Positions 27,632-36,051 of a DNA stretch of 43,163 bases are shown one piece after another. The stretch's first letter is position 1; every line of letters begins with the position of its first letter. A program made the position numbers and the translations under genes. The stretch is from contig CADABS010000014.1 in the NCBI GenBank assembly GCA_902786245.1, positions 1 to 43,163 on the forward strand, written 5' to 3'. Source of the stretch: an uncultured Erysipelotrichaceae bacterium. Lineage in GTDB: Bacteria; Bacillota_I; Bacilli_A; Erysipelotrichales; Erysipelotrichaceae. A model generated the notes under the pieces. The model saw only the letters and a list, made by a program, of their open reading frames with translations. It searched no databases and had not been told where the DNA came from.

Positions 27632-29579
27632 TTTTCTCCTCCTCAAAATACTGCCGCAGTGCCTGGCGCAGTTCTTCTTTCAGTCCGTCTACCGTGCCCT
27701 TGGGACGCTGCAGAGCCGCCGCGCTCAGATGGCCGCCGCCGCCCATTTTTTCCATAATGCTCTGCACATTCACCGTACCGTCGGAACGGGCGCTGATACA
27801 TGCCTGACCGTCGCTCATGGCAATGACAAATGACGCATTGACATTCTGGATCGAAAGCAGCCGGTCTGCGACCTGGCTCATCAGAGACCTTGACATCGGT
27901 CTGTCTTTCACCGACGCCGCAAGAACGCCGTCTGCCATCTTTTCGCTCATTGCCAGAACTTTTGTCTTCAGTTCAAATTCATCATAGGTATCCTTGAGAT
28001 AGTCATTGGCAGTGATCGGATCTGCGCCCATTTTCCGCAGTGCACTGGCTGCGTCATAGGTACGCGCACCGGTGCGCACCCGCCACCTCTGGGTATCGAT
28101 GATGATGCCTGCCAGCATAAACGTTGCGGCAGTTTCGGAAATATCGATCCGGTTGGATACAAACGGAATCATTTCCGTCAGCAGTTCGCAGGTACTGGAC
28201 GCACCTGCTTCAATATAGACCAGCACCGGCTTGACACCGATATCATTGTTTCTTCTGTGATGGTCGATGATAACGACCTTCTTCGCAGCTTCCAGGACCT
28301 TGGATCCGTTCGACTGCTTTACATTATGATGATCGGTCATGATGACCAGTGTATTGTCCTGGAGCTGATTCAGCGCTTCGCCTTCCGTCACGAATGTCAC
28401 TTCCTGCTTCAGGATGCTTTCGTTTTCCTTCATCGCCGCCGCCAGTTTTTCTTCGATACCGCCGGTCTTGGCAATGATCACCGCATTTCTGTGCAGGGCA
28501 TTGGCCATGCGGGCAAGACACATCGCCGATCCGATACAGTCAAAGTCGGCTACCTTGTGTCCGCAGATAATGACATTGGATGAATTCAGCATCAGATCGC
28601 GCAGGGCCTGTGACATGACTCTGACCCGTACCCGGCTGCGCTTTTCCGCTGCCTCTGTCGATCCGCCGAAGAACCGTACATCTTCGCCGTATGCCTGGAT
28701 CGCAACCTGGTCGCCGCCTCTGCTCTGGGCAAGATTCATCAGATTGGCAACCATGGTATCCAGTTCCTCAAAATCCGATATGCCTCTGGCAAATGCCATC
28801 GACAGCGTGATCGATACGTCCATCTTCTGGGCAGCTCTGCGCACTGCGGCAAGGACCGAGAAACGGTCATTGACGATTTCATTGAAGATCTTCTCGTTCA
28901 GAACCAGAAGATAGCGGTTGTTGGAAAGACGCTTGAAGAAAATACCGTGCTGTTCGCAGTATTCATTCAGCGGCGTCCGCACCGCTGTCGTGATACTTGC
29001 CGCATCGCCTTCATCGACATACTGCGTACTTTCGTCATAGTTGTCGAAACTCGCCAGACCGATGACGATGTGTTCCTGTTCATATGCATCCTTGTAGTGA
29101 TTCAGATCCGTTACATCCTTGAAGAAAATGATCTGCGAATCCTCCTTGCGGCGGATTTCGTAAATCCTGTCATCCAGGGTGACCATCGCCGTATCCGATC
29201 TGCCGGAAATCAGATCATCCGCCTCCGGGATCCAGTTCAGGACTCTCGACCCGATCCGGTCGATGCCGCGGCTGGCAAACAGATCGCTCATCCAGGTAAT
29301 GACATAATTGTCATCATAGATGATCATGCCGATGCCGCCGTGCAGATAGGCTTCCCGGGCAGTCGAACCCAGTGCCTTTTCAACCCCGATCGACTGTTCC
29401 TGCGAAGCTGCTTCAAACTGCTCAAAAGAAATAAACAGCAGAACCGATTCCGCCGCCAGAACAGCCAGAGGAATCAGGATGTTCATCCGCAGTCCGAACC
29501 ACATAAACGCAAGAATGCCTGCCTGCAGAATACAGGCCAGCAGTGCGATCGATTTGACTCTATTTACTTTCTGACGCAT
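27615..29579 (-). CDS. gdpP: Cyclic-di-AMP phosphodiesterase GdpP (YybT)
   Basis: Membrane phosphodiesterase that hydrolyses c-di-AMP to pApA and so tunes potassium, osmotic and cell-wall homeostasis. The 654-residue protein has two membrane helices within residues 8-55, a PAS-like region (about 75-150), a degenerate GGDEF domain (about 170-300; the catalytic GGDEF motif is absent, as is usual for GdpP), and DHH/DHHA1 domains with VADFDCIGSAM, MTDHHN, IIDHHRRN and the C-terminal GGGGHLSAAA. All catalytic DHH-domain motifs are intact. AAGGAG lies nine bases before ATG. It overlaps yybS by 20 bases and rplI by 17, so the three are coupled. Confidence 0.96.
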   Translation of the reverse strand: MRQKVNRVKSIALLACILQAGILAFMWFGLRMNILIPLAVLAAESVLLFISFEQFEAASQEQSIGVEKALGSTAREAYLHGGIGMIIYDDNYVITWMSDLFASRGIDRIGSRVLNWIPEADDLISGRSDTAMVTLDDRIYEIRRKEDSQIIFFKDVTDLNHYKDAYEQEHIVIGLASFDNYDESTQYVDEGDAASITTAVRTPLNEYCEQHGIFFKRLSNNRYLLVLNEKIFNEIVNDRFSVLAAVRRAAQKMDVSITLSMAFARGISDFEELDTMVANLMNLAQSRGGDQVAIQAYGEDVRFFGGSTEAAEKRSRVRVRVMSQALRDLMLNSSNVIICGHKVADFDCIGSAMCLARMANALHRNAVIIAKTGGIEEKLAAAMKENESILKQEVTFVTEGEALNQLQDNTLVIMTDHHNVKQSNGSKVLEAAKKVVIIDHHRRNNDIGVKPVLVYIEAGASSTCELLTEMIPFVSNRIDISETAATFMLAGIIIDTQRWRVRTGARTYDAASALRKMGADPITANDYLKDTYDEFELKTKVLAMSEKMADGVLAASVKDRPMSRSLMSQVADRLLSIQNVNASFVIAMSDGQACISARSDGTVNVQSIMEKMGGGGHLSAAALQRPKGTVDGLKEELRQALRQYFEEEKNESNS

Positions 29580-30507
29580 CTGAATATACTCCTTGTACCA
29601 TTGACTGATGCATGTCAGTCGTTATATACAGAAAGCCGGCAACCGCAACGGCCCACATTGAAAACACCACCAGCATGAAAATCAGAAGACCTGCCGTCCT
29701 TCGCAGAGCCGGATAGCGCAGCCGGATCGTGACTGAAATACCGATAATGCCGAAAACGATCAGATAGATCACACCGCTGAAACCGACTCCCTGCATGAAC
29801 ATATACCGGATTTCATTGTCCACCGGACGCAGAATGCTGTAGTAGTACATCAGCAGGCATGCCATACCGGCATAGCCTGTCCACTTCGGCGGAAAATACA
29901 GGTACATCGGTGTTGATTTCGGTACGGTCATGCGCAGTCTCTTCAGCATGAACCTGGACATGACATGGGTAATGAATCCTTCCATGACACCGGTGAGGAT
30001 CGTCGACAGAAGCAGCATCGTCTTCAGTGTGCCGGTCACATTCACATTTGCCGGCAGCTGCTGCCCGGCAGAATCCAGAGCAGTCGAGATGATTTTCTGA
30101 TACTCCGCAAGTTCCGCTGCCGGATCATAGCCGAAGAACGAAGCGAATACAACCATTGCCAGGACTTCCAGCAGACCGGCCGGGATCAGCGTCCGCAACA
30201 GCAGTTTCCGGCTGTCCAGACCGTCATGCACACCGGCACCGTAGATCATGCCGATCGCCGCCTCGATGGAAACATAGAACAGCGACTGCGGGGTTCCGAC
30301 AATCATTGTCAGCAACACGACAGCCGCAAGAACGATCCAGCTGTCTTTCATGCCGTATTTTGCGGCATAGAATACCATCGGCAGCGGGAACAGGAACAGC
30401 AGCATCGATGACAGCGTACCTGCCATCTGTCTGTCTATAAGCATTACCACGCCGATGATCGCTGTCATCATTGCGCCGTCTGTCAGTTTTCTTACATCGT
30501 TATTCAT
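29560..30507 (-). CDS. yybS: YybS-like DUF2232 integral membrane protein
   Basis: The 315-residue protein has about eight hydrophobic segments, beginning AMMTAIIGVVMLI and including LLFLFPLPMVFYAAKYG and a C-terminal LLIFMLVVFSMWAVAVAGFLY. It matches the DUF2232/YybS group by topology, by the motif LFPLPMVFYA, and by position immediately upstream of gdpP-rplI-dnaB. Its function is not established; the family is distantly like ECF-transporter S components. I start it at 30507 (MNNDVRK) because GGCGGAG lies seven bases upstream; a longer reading frame would run through the promoter. Confidence 0.85.
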   Translation of the reverse strand: MNNDVRKLTDGAMMTAIIGVVMLIDRQMAGTLSSMLLFLFPLPMVFYAAKYGMKDSWIVLAAVVLLTMIVGTPQSLFYVSIEAAIGMIYGAGVHDGLDSRKLLLRTLIPAGLLEVLAMVVFASFFGYDPAAELAEYQKIISTALDSAGQQLPANVNVTGTLKTMLLLSTILTGVMEGFITHVMSRFMLKRLRMTVPKSTPMYLYFPPKWTGYAGMACLLMYYYSILRPVDNEIRYMFMQGVGFSGVIYLIVFGIIGISVTIRLRYPALRRTAGLLIFMLVVFSMWAVAVAGFLYITTDMHQSMVQGVYSDASESK

Positions 30508-30559
30508 ATCTTTACTCCGCCGCGGCACGACAAAAAAGAGCACCATACGGCTTGGAATG

Positions 30560-30568
30560 ATTATACCA
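30560..30568 (-). promoter_or_regulatory. Extended -10 promoter of yybS-gdpP-rplI-dnaB
   Basis: TGGTATAAT on the minus strand, about 52 bases before the yybS start; no good -35 is visible. It lies back to back with the azlC promoter in a 128-base divergent gap. Confidence 0.65.
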
Positions 30569-30619
30569 CAGGACGAAAGACCGCAAAGAAGTTTTACTGC
30601 GGGCATCCCTGCCATTCTG

Positions 30620-30628
30620 TGCTATAAC
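30620..30628 (+). promoter_or_regulatory. Extended -10 of azlC placed for a leaderless transcript
   Basis: TGCTATAAC on the plus strand ends seven bases before the azlC ATG at 30636. Transcription would therefore start at or next to the A of ATG. No Shine-Dalgarno sequence precedes this start codon. Confidence 0.45.
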
Positions 30629-30635
30629 TGTATCT

Positions 30636-31340
30636 ATGGAAAATAAAAAAACTGCATTTATGCATGGAATACAGGACGGTCTGCCCATCTGCTTCGGCTA
30701 CTTCGCCGTTGCCTTTTCCCTGGGCATCGCCATGCGCAACGCCGGCATGAACACCCTGCAGGGATTTCTTCTTTCCCTGTTCAATCTGGCTTCCGCCGGG
30801 GAATATGCCGACCTGCAGGTCATCGCCGAAGACGCTGCCTATACCGAAATCATCCTAGTGACGCTGATTGCCAATGCCAGATACCTGCTGATGTCCGCAT
30901 CCCTGAGCCAGCGCTTCTCCGAGAAGACCGCATTCATCCACCGGCTGTTTGTCGGCTACGGCATCACCGATGAACTCTTCGGCATCGCCATTGCCCGGCC
31001 CGGATATCTCCATCCTTATTACTATTACGGTGCCCTTTCCGCTGCCGTACCCGGATGGGCCTTCGGAACCGCCGCCGGCATCCTTGCCGGCAATGTGCTG
31101 CCCGCCCGCATCGTCAGCGCTCTGTCGGTTGCCCTGTACGGTATGTTTCTTGCGATTATCATTCCTCCTGCCAGGCATGATAAAGCAACCGCAGCGGTTG
31201 TCCTCAGCGGTTTTGCACTCTCTTATTTTTCTTCGTCCCTGCCGATCGGCGCCGGCATGAAAACGATATTGTTCACAATCATCATCGCCGCTGCCGCATC
31301 TGTGATCGCACCGAGAAAGGAGGAAGCCGATGAAGCATAA
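30636..31340 (+). CDS. azlC: AzlC-type branched-chain amino acid exporter, large subunit
   Basis: Integral membrane permease that with AzlD exports branched-chain amino acids or analogues. The 234-residue protein has the AzlC start GIQDGLPICFGYFAVAFSLGI, SLFNLASAGEYADLQ, the central LLVTLIANARYLLMS-like stretch, and five to six hydrophobic segments. It is the only plus-strand operon here. There is no ribosome-binding site before the ATG at 30636; a second in-frame ATG at 30660 (MHGIQDG) also lacks one. It overlaps azlD by 11 bases, the normal arrangement. Substrate is inferred from the family. Confidence 0.92.
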   Translation: MENKKTAFMHGIQDGLPICFGYFAVAFSLGIAMRNAGMNTLQGFLLSLFNLASAGEYADLQVIAEDAAYTEIILVTLIANARYLLMSASLSQRFSEKTAFIHRLFVGYGITDELFGIAIARPGYLHPYYYYGALSAAVPGWAFGTAAGILAGNVLPARIVSALSVALYGMFLAIIIPPARHDKATAAVVLSGFALSYFSSSLPIGAGMKTILFTIIIAAAASVIAPRKEEADEA

Positions 31341-31644
31341 TATTTATCTTTATATATTATTCAGCGGTCTGGTCTCCTATATCATCCGGATCCTGCCCCT
31401 TACATTGATACGCAAACCTATCCGCAGTCCTTTTATCCGTTCCTTTCTCTACTATGTGCCCTATGCCACCTTATCGGTCATGACATTCCCGGCCATCATT
31501 CAGGCAACCGAAAAACCCGCCGCCGGCATTGCGGCCCTGGCCATCGGTATTGTTCTTTCCCTGAAGGGTAAGAGTCTGCCTGCAGTAGCAGCAGCCTGCT
31601 GTATCGCTGCCTTTATCGTTGAAACACTGATCGGAATGATATAA
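31330..31644 (+). CDS. azlD: AzlD-type branched-chain amino acid exporter, small subunit
   Basis: Small partner of AzlC. The 104-residue protein has four hydrophobic segments and the family motif SFLYYVPYATLSVMTFPAI, preceded by the conserved RILPLTL. It has a strong AAAGGAGG site seven bases before ATG, located inside the end of azlC, so translation is coupled. It is followed immediately by a hairpin terminator. Confidence 0.93.
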   Translation: MKHNIYLYILFSGLVSYIIRILPLTLIRKPIRSPFIRSFLYYVPYATLSVMTFPAIIQATEKPAAGIAALAIGIVLSLKGKSLPAVAAACCIAAFIVETLIGMI

Positions 31645-31645
31645 A

Positions 31646-31680
31646 AAGCTTAACTGCATATCATTCAGCTAAGCTTCTTT
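31646..31680. terminator. Hairpin between convergent azlD and GH43 gene
   Basis: AAGCTTAACTG at 31646-31656 pairs with CAGCTAAGCTT at 31666-31676 with one mismatch, loop nine bases, with a short T stretch after it on the plus strand and an A-rich stretch before it. It may terminate both convergent operons. Confidence 0.6.
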
Positions 31681-31696
31681 GCATTCACTGCACTTC

Positions 31697-33238
31697 TCAG
31701 ACAGGATATTCCCGCTGCGCATCCGCGCGGTTTTTTTCTTTCTGTTCTTCCGATTCATCCACTCTGAAATATGGGAAATGCACAATCGCATCGTGTTCCG
31801 CAAACAGACCGAAGAAACATCCGGTAAAGGTACCGCGCATCGCTTCTGTGGAAAGCAGCTGGGTGCTGCCGGTGCCGATGATCTGCAGATGTTCCGCATC
31901 CTTTCCGGCACAGAATGTATACTTCTCCCTTTCCGCACGGATCATTAATACCAGAGAATCCGTATCCGGGAAGAAATGCTCTTGCGATGAAGCGGTAAGA
32001 TCCGCTGCTCTGCGCTTCAGAAAAACCGCCAGGCCGCCGGTCTCTGCCCGCACGCAGAGATCATAATGGTGCTCATCGGTATGATAGACGCAAAGGCCTG
32101 CCGTTCCCGTACCTTTCAGAGTTATCTCTGTGATACAGTCAAGTTCCATCTGTGTCTGCCGCACACCGATCCAGGAGGGAGAAGCCGGTTCATCCAGGGT
32201 GATGTCCGTGCCTTCAATTGTCAGACCGTTTCCGAAATGATACTTTGTCATGTCCGGATTCCGCAGCCATGACCAGCGGGGATGCACTGTTTCAAAAGTA
32301 TCCGCAAACGCATTTTCAAACACGGTATATTCACTGCTTTCATCTGCCATGAGGGCATGGATCTCTTCTTTATTATTGATAAGCGGCCAGCCGTCTTTCC
32401 ATGTCACTTCCGCAAGCATCGTCTCCCGGCCGATATGGTGAAGCTGGGCGGCAGAAGGCCTCACCGCATGGAATACGGCATACCACTTTCCGTTTTCCGC
32501 TTCAGCCATGTCCGCATGTCCGACGCACTGGAATATGCTTTTGTCATTGTCGCGATGGGAAAGGACCGGGTTGTACGGACAGCTTTCATACGGTCCCCAT
32601 ACACATGTACTTCTGGCGCAGGTGACCATATGCCCGTATTCCGTGCCGCCTTCCGCAATGAGCAGATAATACATGCCGTCCTTTTTATAGAGATGCGGCC
32701 CTTCCGGATTCCTGCCGCCGGTGCCGTACCAGATGTATTTCTTCTCACTGAGAATGCTTCCGTCATTTACATCGATTTCAAAGAGAACGATGCCCTGTTT
32801 TCCATTCTCATCAAAACCAGTACCGGCATAGTACGCTTTCCCGTCATCGTCGAAAAACAGTGTCGGATCGATCCCCATATGACGGATCGAGACCGGTTCA
32901 CTCCATTCGCCGTGAATGTCATCTGTACTGACCAGGAAATTCGGTGTCCCCATGGGAAAGCGGCAGACATTGGTCGTGATCATATAGAATCTTCCGTTAT
33001 GTTCGCGGATGGTCGGCGCGAAGACGCCGGCGGAAGCCGGACAGTTTCCCAGTTCCAGCTGGGAGTCCCGTGTCAGCACATGGCCGATCTGTTTCCAGTT
33101 TTTCAGATCCCGGCTCTGCCATAAAGGCACACCCGGGAAGTATTCAAAGGAACTGTTCACCAGATAATATTCACCATTGGCATAGCAGATACTGGGATCG
33201 GGATAAAATCCCGGAATAATCGGATTCTGATACGGCAT
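31697..33238 (-). CDS. GH43 family glycosidase (beta-xylosidase / arabinofuranosidase type)
   Basis: Five-bladed propeller glycosidase likely to cleave xylose or arabinose from hemicellulose oligosaccharides. The 513-residue protein has the catalytic base motif NPIIPGFYPDPSI (aspartate about 15), the pKa-modulating aspartate in GIDPTLFFDDDG, the acid in RNPEGPHLYKKDG, and QCVGHADMAEAENGKWY, all intact, followed by a beta-sandwich C-terminal domain (about 320-505) with LTIEGTDITLDEPASPSWIGVRQTQ-type features. No signal peptide, so it acts in the cytoplasm on imported oligosaccharides. AGAGG lies six bases before ATG. The dead esterase gene directly upstream suggests a former hemicellulose operon. 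Confidence 0.9.
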   Translation of the reverse strand: MPYQNPIIPGFYPDPSICYANGEYYLVNSSFEYFPGVPLWQSRDLKNWKQIGHVLTRDSQLELGNCPASAGVFAPTIREHNGRFYMITTNVCRFPMGTPNFLVSTDDIHGEWSEPVSIRHMGIDPTLFFDDDGKAYYAGTGFDENGKQGIVLFEIDVNDGSILSEKKYIWYGTGGRNPEGPHLYKKDGMYYLLIAEGGTEYGHMVTCARSTCVWGPYESCPYNPVLSHRDNDKSIFQCVGHADMAEAENGKWYAVFHAVRPSAAQLHHIGRETMLAEVTWKDGWPLINNKEEIHALMADESSEYTVFENAFADTFETVHPRWSWLRNPDMTKYHFGNGLTIEGTDITLDEPASPSWIGVRQTQMELDCITEITLKGTGTAGLCVYHTDEHHYDLCVRAETGGLAVFLKRRAADLTASSQEHFFPDTDSLVLMIRAEREKYTFCAGKDAEHLQIIGTGSTQLLSTEAMRGTFTGCFFGLFAEHDAIVHFPYFRVDESEEQKEKNRADAQREYPV

Positions 33239-34347
33239 AGGTTTCCTCTTTCTAAAATATCAAATTCTTTTACAAACGGACGTTCTTTTGAACAGACATC
33301 CCACCGCGGGAGGCCGGCCCGGTTGGGATCGCCTGTTTTCATGAACTGTGTCCAGTAATCCAGCATCTGTTCTGACAGCGCATAATTTTCTTCTGCCCAC
33401 GGACGCCAGCATCTCTTCATCGTTCCCATCATATACCACAGCTCGCAGGAATGCCACGCGCCATTCTCATCGCCCGGCAGATCTCTTTTGAAGTAGTAGA
33501 CATACGCCGGTTTTCTGCCGAGTTTCTCCAGCTGATGGCTGAAGGCAATACTTCCCTTATATAAAGGCGAACCTTCCGGCTTCTCCGTGTTTTCATCTGT
33601 CAGGATATCATCCTTGACAGATCCAAGCAGAACCGGAATATCATGAATCTTTCCTTCATCCATGATTCTGTAATAGCCATCATCCAGCACCTTTTTGTCC
33701 AGGGTCGGTGTCAGGAAAAGCCCCTGTGCCTTCGGCATGGCTTTCGCAAAGAACGGTCCGATGGATTCAATGAGCTTTTCCGAAGACAGTGATATTGTTT
33801 CTGTCGCCGCCGAAAGCTTCGATGTTTTCATAGATCCAGTCGAGGGCCGCGATCTGATCCAGCGTTCCGTAATTGCCGGATGTGCCTGCCTCTTCGCTCA
33901 GCCATCTATGTGCAAGAAAGCCGAAGATATTGCAGCGGTATTCAACGCTGACAAAGATCACCCGCGTTTGCAATACGCTTCCCCGTCAAATTCTTTTTCA
34001 AAACTGAAACCGCCCATGAAGGCACCGCCATGGATCCACATGGCCGCCGGGCAGTTCTTTGCGTTCTTCGGTGCCCAGATATGCAGGTACAGGCAGTCTT
34101 CGCCGACGGATGCGCTGAACGCCGGATCGTCATAGAACTCTTTGTCGTAGAGTTCCGAAGGCAGACTCTCCTGCATGCACTTATTGCGGAAGCTGTCGGC
34201 TTTCAGCACACCTGTCCATGGCGCAGGCTTTTCCGGAGCTTTCCATCTTCTTCCGCCGACCGGTGCCTCTGCGTACGGGATTCCCCTGTATTCTGTATAT
34301 GTTCCGCGGCCGATGCCTTCAATCATTCCGTATTCTGTTTTAACCAT
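33239..34347 (-). pseudogene. Type-B carboxylesterase, frameshifted and internally deleted
   Basis: Three pieces in different frames make up one gene. The N-terminal piece (33958-34347) has YRGIPYAEAPVGGRRW, VGEDCLYLHIWAP and the oxyanion HGGAF. The middle piece (to about 33767) has VIFVSVEYR and IEAFGGDRNNITVFG. The C-terminal piece (from about 33830) has GLFLTPTLD, VLLGSVKDD and AYVYYFKRDLPG. One base is missing near 33962. After ITVFG the nucleophile motif GESAGG and roughly the next 80-100 residues are absent and the reading frame shifts. Since the catalytic serine is gone the gene is dead. The C-terminal frame runs into the GH43 start. Such esterases remove acyl groups from hemicellulose, which fits its neighbour. 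Confidence 0.88.
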
Positions 34348-34538
34348 TTTTCCTCCGATCGTACAGAAGAGCAGAGAAGTCCCCTCCTCCGCCTGTTCAC
34401 TGTGGCGCTCAAAAATCCAGCGGGATCGGGATACCGCTGTTCAATCATACGGGGTGTGAATAACGCCCTGTTTTTTCTATCCTGGGGATACCCTCAATAA
34501 TCTTTCGGGGTGCTTTGCAATATAAGAAAAACCTCCTG
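34348..34538. other. Gap without a recognisable gene
   Basis: The 191 bases between the esterase pseudogene and the regulator remnant contain no supportable reading frame, RNA gene or clear promoter. The AACAGGAGG on the minus strand near 34531 leads to no open frame. Confidence 0.5.
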
Positions 34539-34579
34539 TTAAAAATACTGTTTGTTGAGAACGAATATTAAAAGGAGGT
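34531..34579. repeat. Imperfect inverted repeat
   Basis: ACCTCCTGTTAA at 34531-34542 and TTAAAAGGAGGT at 34568-34579 are inverted copies with one mismatch and a 25-base spacer. The right arm contains a perfect plus-strand Shine-Dalgarno sequence nine bases before an ATG at 34588, but the frame from there is antisense to the regulator remnant and looks non-coding. Confidence 0.4.
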
Positions 34580-35100
34580 CGCCATTTATGGCTAATACTG
34601 ATTTTATCATGACTGCTTCATCGCCGTCTTCCAGCCATTGGAATACGTCTTTTCCGCTGATCTTGTTTCCTTCTGCGTTGCCGGCAGTTTCAAAGTCTTC
34701 CGGACGCATGTTCTTCGCCTCTGCGACCCTTGTCAGGAAATCCAAGGCAGAAGACCTTGCGCGCATTGATAATCTTTCCGGCAGTCGCAGTCAGCTGTTC
34801 ATCGGTGACGCTTTCTTCGGTACGGGCAAGTGCTTTGGCATATTTCTCAGCCATGCCACCTCCGCTGTTCTCGTTTTTCCGGTTCTGCAGATCCGAGGAA
34901 AGCTGAAACTGAAACTCGTTGAAGCCGGGCTTTTTGGCAAATCTTGTCAGAGCAGCCGGAGAAACATCAATATCTTTCACAATTTCGTTATACGAAGAGG
35001 ATACAAACTTACCGGGATACTTTTTCAGTTTTTCGTATATTGCTCTGTCTGTTTTGGTATAGGAGGAAACCTTTGTATCAATCAGGTCAAGTATATTCAT
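34539..35100 (-). pseudogene. RpiR-type regulator remnant fused to a possible ROK-like fragment
   Basis: The 5' part encodes a good RpiR-type helix-turn-helix domain (MNILDLIDTKVSSYTKTDRA, then SYNEIVKDIDVSPAALTRFAKKPGFNEFQFQ) and the beginning of a SIS domain (INARKVFCLGF), which then breaks off near 34750. A second frame, shifted by one, follows to 34539: RSSALDFLTRVAEAKN and ISGKDVFQWLEDGDEAVM resemble the C-terminal part of a ROK sugar kinase or regulator, though that match is only by eye. The layout is best explained by an internal deletion joining two neighbouring genes of a sugar-utilisation locus. RpiR proteins sense phosphosugars. Confidence 0.7.
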
Positions 35101-35168
35101 GTTCGTTTCCAATCATTTCAGAAATTTAATGTTATTTTGAAATGATTTTCAACCGGATGGCTATACAT

Positions 35169-35894
35169 TCATTCCCCGAAATCAGGAAATTCAATCTGGC
35201 TGACCGGTTCCCATGCACCGGTGAAATTATTCATTGCCAGGATATTATCCGCATCCAGTGTGTTCTCATCCACGATGCGGAAATCTTCCGGGAAACAGCC
35301 GAGGATATGCGAACCGCCTCTTGTCGGTGTTTCATCATCAACAACCGCAAAGTATACTTTTCCCTCCTCAAGTACCACTGCCCCCGCAACGGACATCGTT
35401 ACATTCTCCGGCAGTTCACTGCTCTCCTTTTCAGAAAGATATTCCTGTTTCTCCACTGATTCTGGATTCTGTCCGGCCGCATACTGTTCATAGGTTGCGG
35501 TACCTCCGACCCGGATGTACTGATATTCTTCTCCTTCTGTCAGATTCCCCTTGATGCTTTTAAGTACTTCAAATTTTCCATAGGAATAGATCTGTCCGCT
35601 GTAGATGTCCAGATCATCGTAGTATGTATCTCCGCCGTCAATGGTAAGAATCCGAATGATTGCCTTGTTTGCAATTCTTTCTTCTCTGGCAGGTACGTAA
35701 TCAAAGGATACGCCTATTTTTAGTGTCTTTTTATCATCCACGGCTTCAGCAGGTATCTCCTGTTCGGGTTCCCGCTCCTCCGGCACAGTTTCACTCAAAG
35801 GTAATCCGGATGTTTCTTCCTGCACATCAGCACCGCCGCAGCCTGCAGCAAAAAGCATGAACGCCGCAAATCCATTAACAAATATCTTTTTCAT
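35169..35894 (-). CDS. Lipoprotein, paralogue A of the kinase-linked pair
   Basis: I do not recognise this 241-residue protein. It has a lipoprotein signal (KKIFVNGFAAFMLFAAGC, cysteine at about residue 19), a glutamate- and proline-rich linker, then a globular domain of about 180 residues. It is paralogous to the protein at 38068-38808: both have IDG...Y...D, IYSYGKFE, EEYQYIRVGGTATYEQYAAG and the ending NNFTGAWE. At DNA level a 24-base stretch encoding CCGGTGAAATTATTCA differs from the other copy at one position. It lies 128 bases downstream of the kinase gene and is probably on the outer face of the membrane, where it could sense or mask a signal for the kinase. AAAGGA precedes the ATG by nine bases. 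Confidence 0.8.
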   Translation of the reverse strand: MKKIFVNGFAAFMLFAAGCGGADVQEETSGLPLSETVPEEREPEQEIPAEAVDDKKTLKIGVSFDYVPAREERIANKAIIRILTIDGGDTYYDDLDIYSGQIYSYGKFEVLKSIKGNLTEGEEYQYIRVGGTATYEQYAAGQNPESVEKQEYLSEKESSELPENVTMSVAGAVVLEEGKVYFAVVDDETPTRGGSHILGCFPEDFRIVDENTLDADNILAMNNFTGAWEPVSQIEFPDFGE

Positions 35895-35996
35895 TGTGTG
35901 CCATCCTTTCACGGACCATACAGATTTACAATAGTATTCCGCTTCGTTGCACTTATTTTTTTATGTCTGTTATTATCATTTCAATATTTCTGCAGC

Positions 35997-36051
35997 GAAC
36001 GGCCGCTGTATCCGCTGTCCGGTCATGATTTCAGTGTCAGAAGAATTCCTG
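35997..36051. repeat. 55-bp direct repeat, copy A (kinase 3' end)
   Basis: This 55-base segment matches 39028-39082 at 49 of 55 positions without gaps and in the same orientation. It contains the last codons and stop of the kinase gene (GILLTLKS) and the first bases after it. Confidence 0.9.

Noticed and set aside
34588-35145. Plus-strand frame starting after a perfect AAAGGAGGT site
   Set aside because: The ribosome site is striking, but the frame runs antisense to the RpiR remnant and its translation is a low-complexity mirror of that gene.
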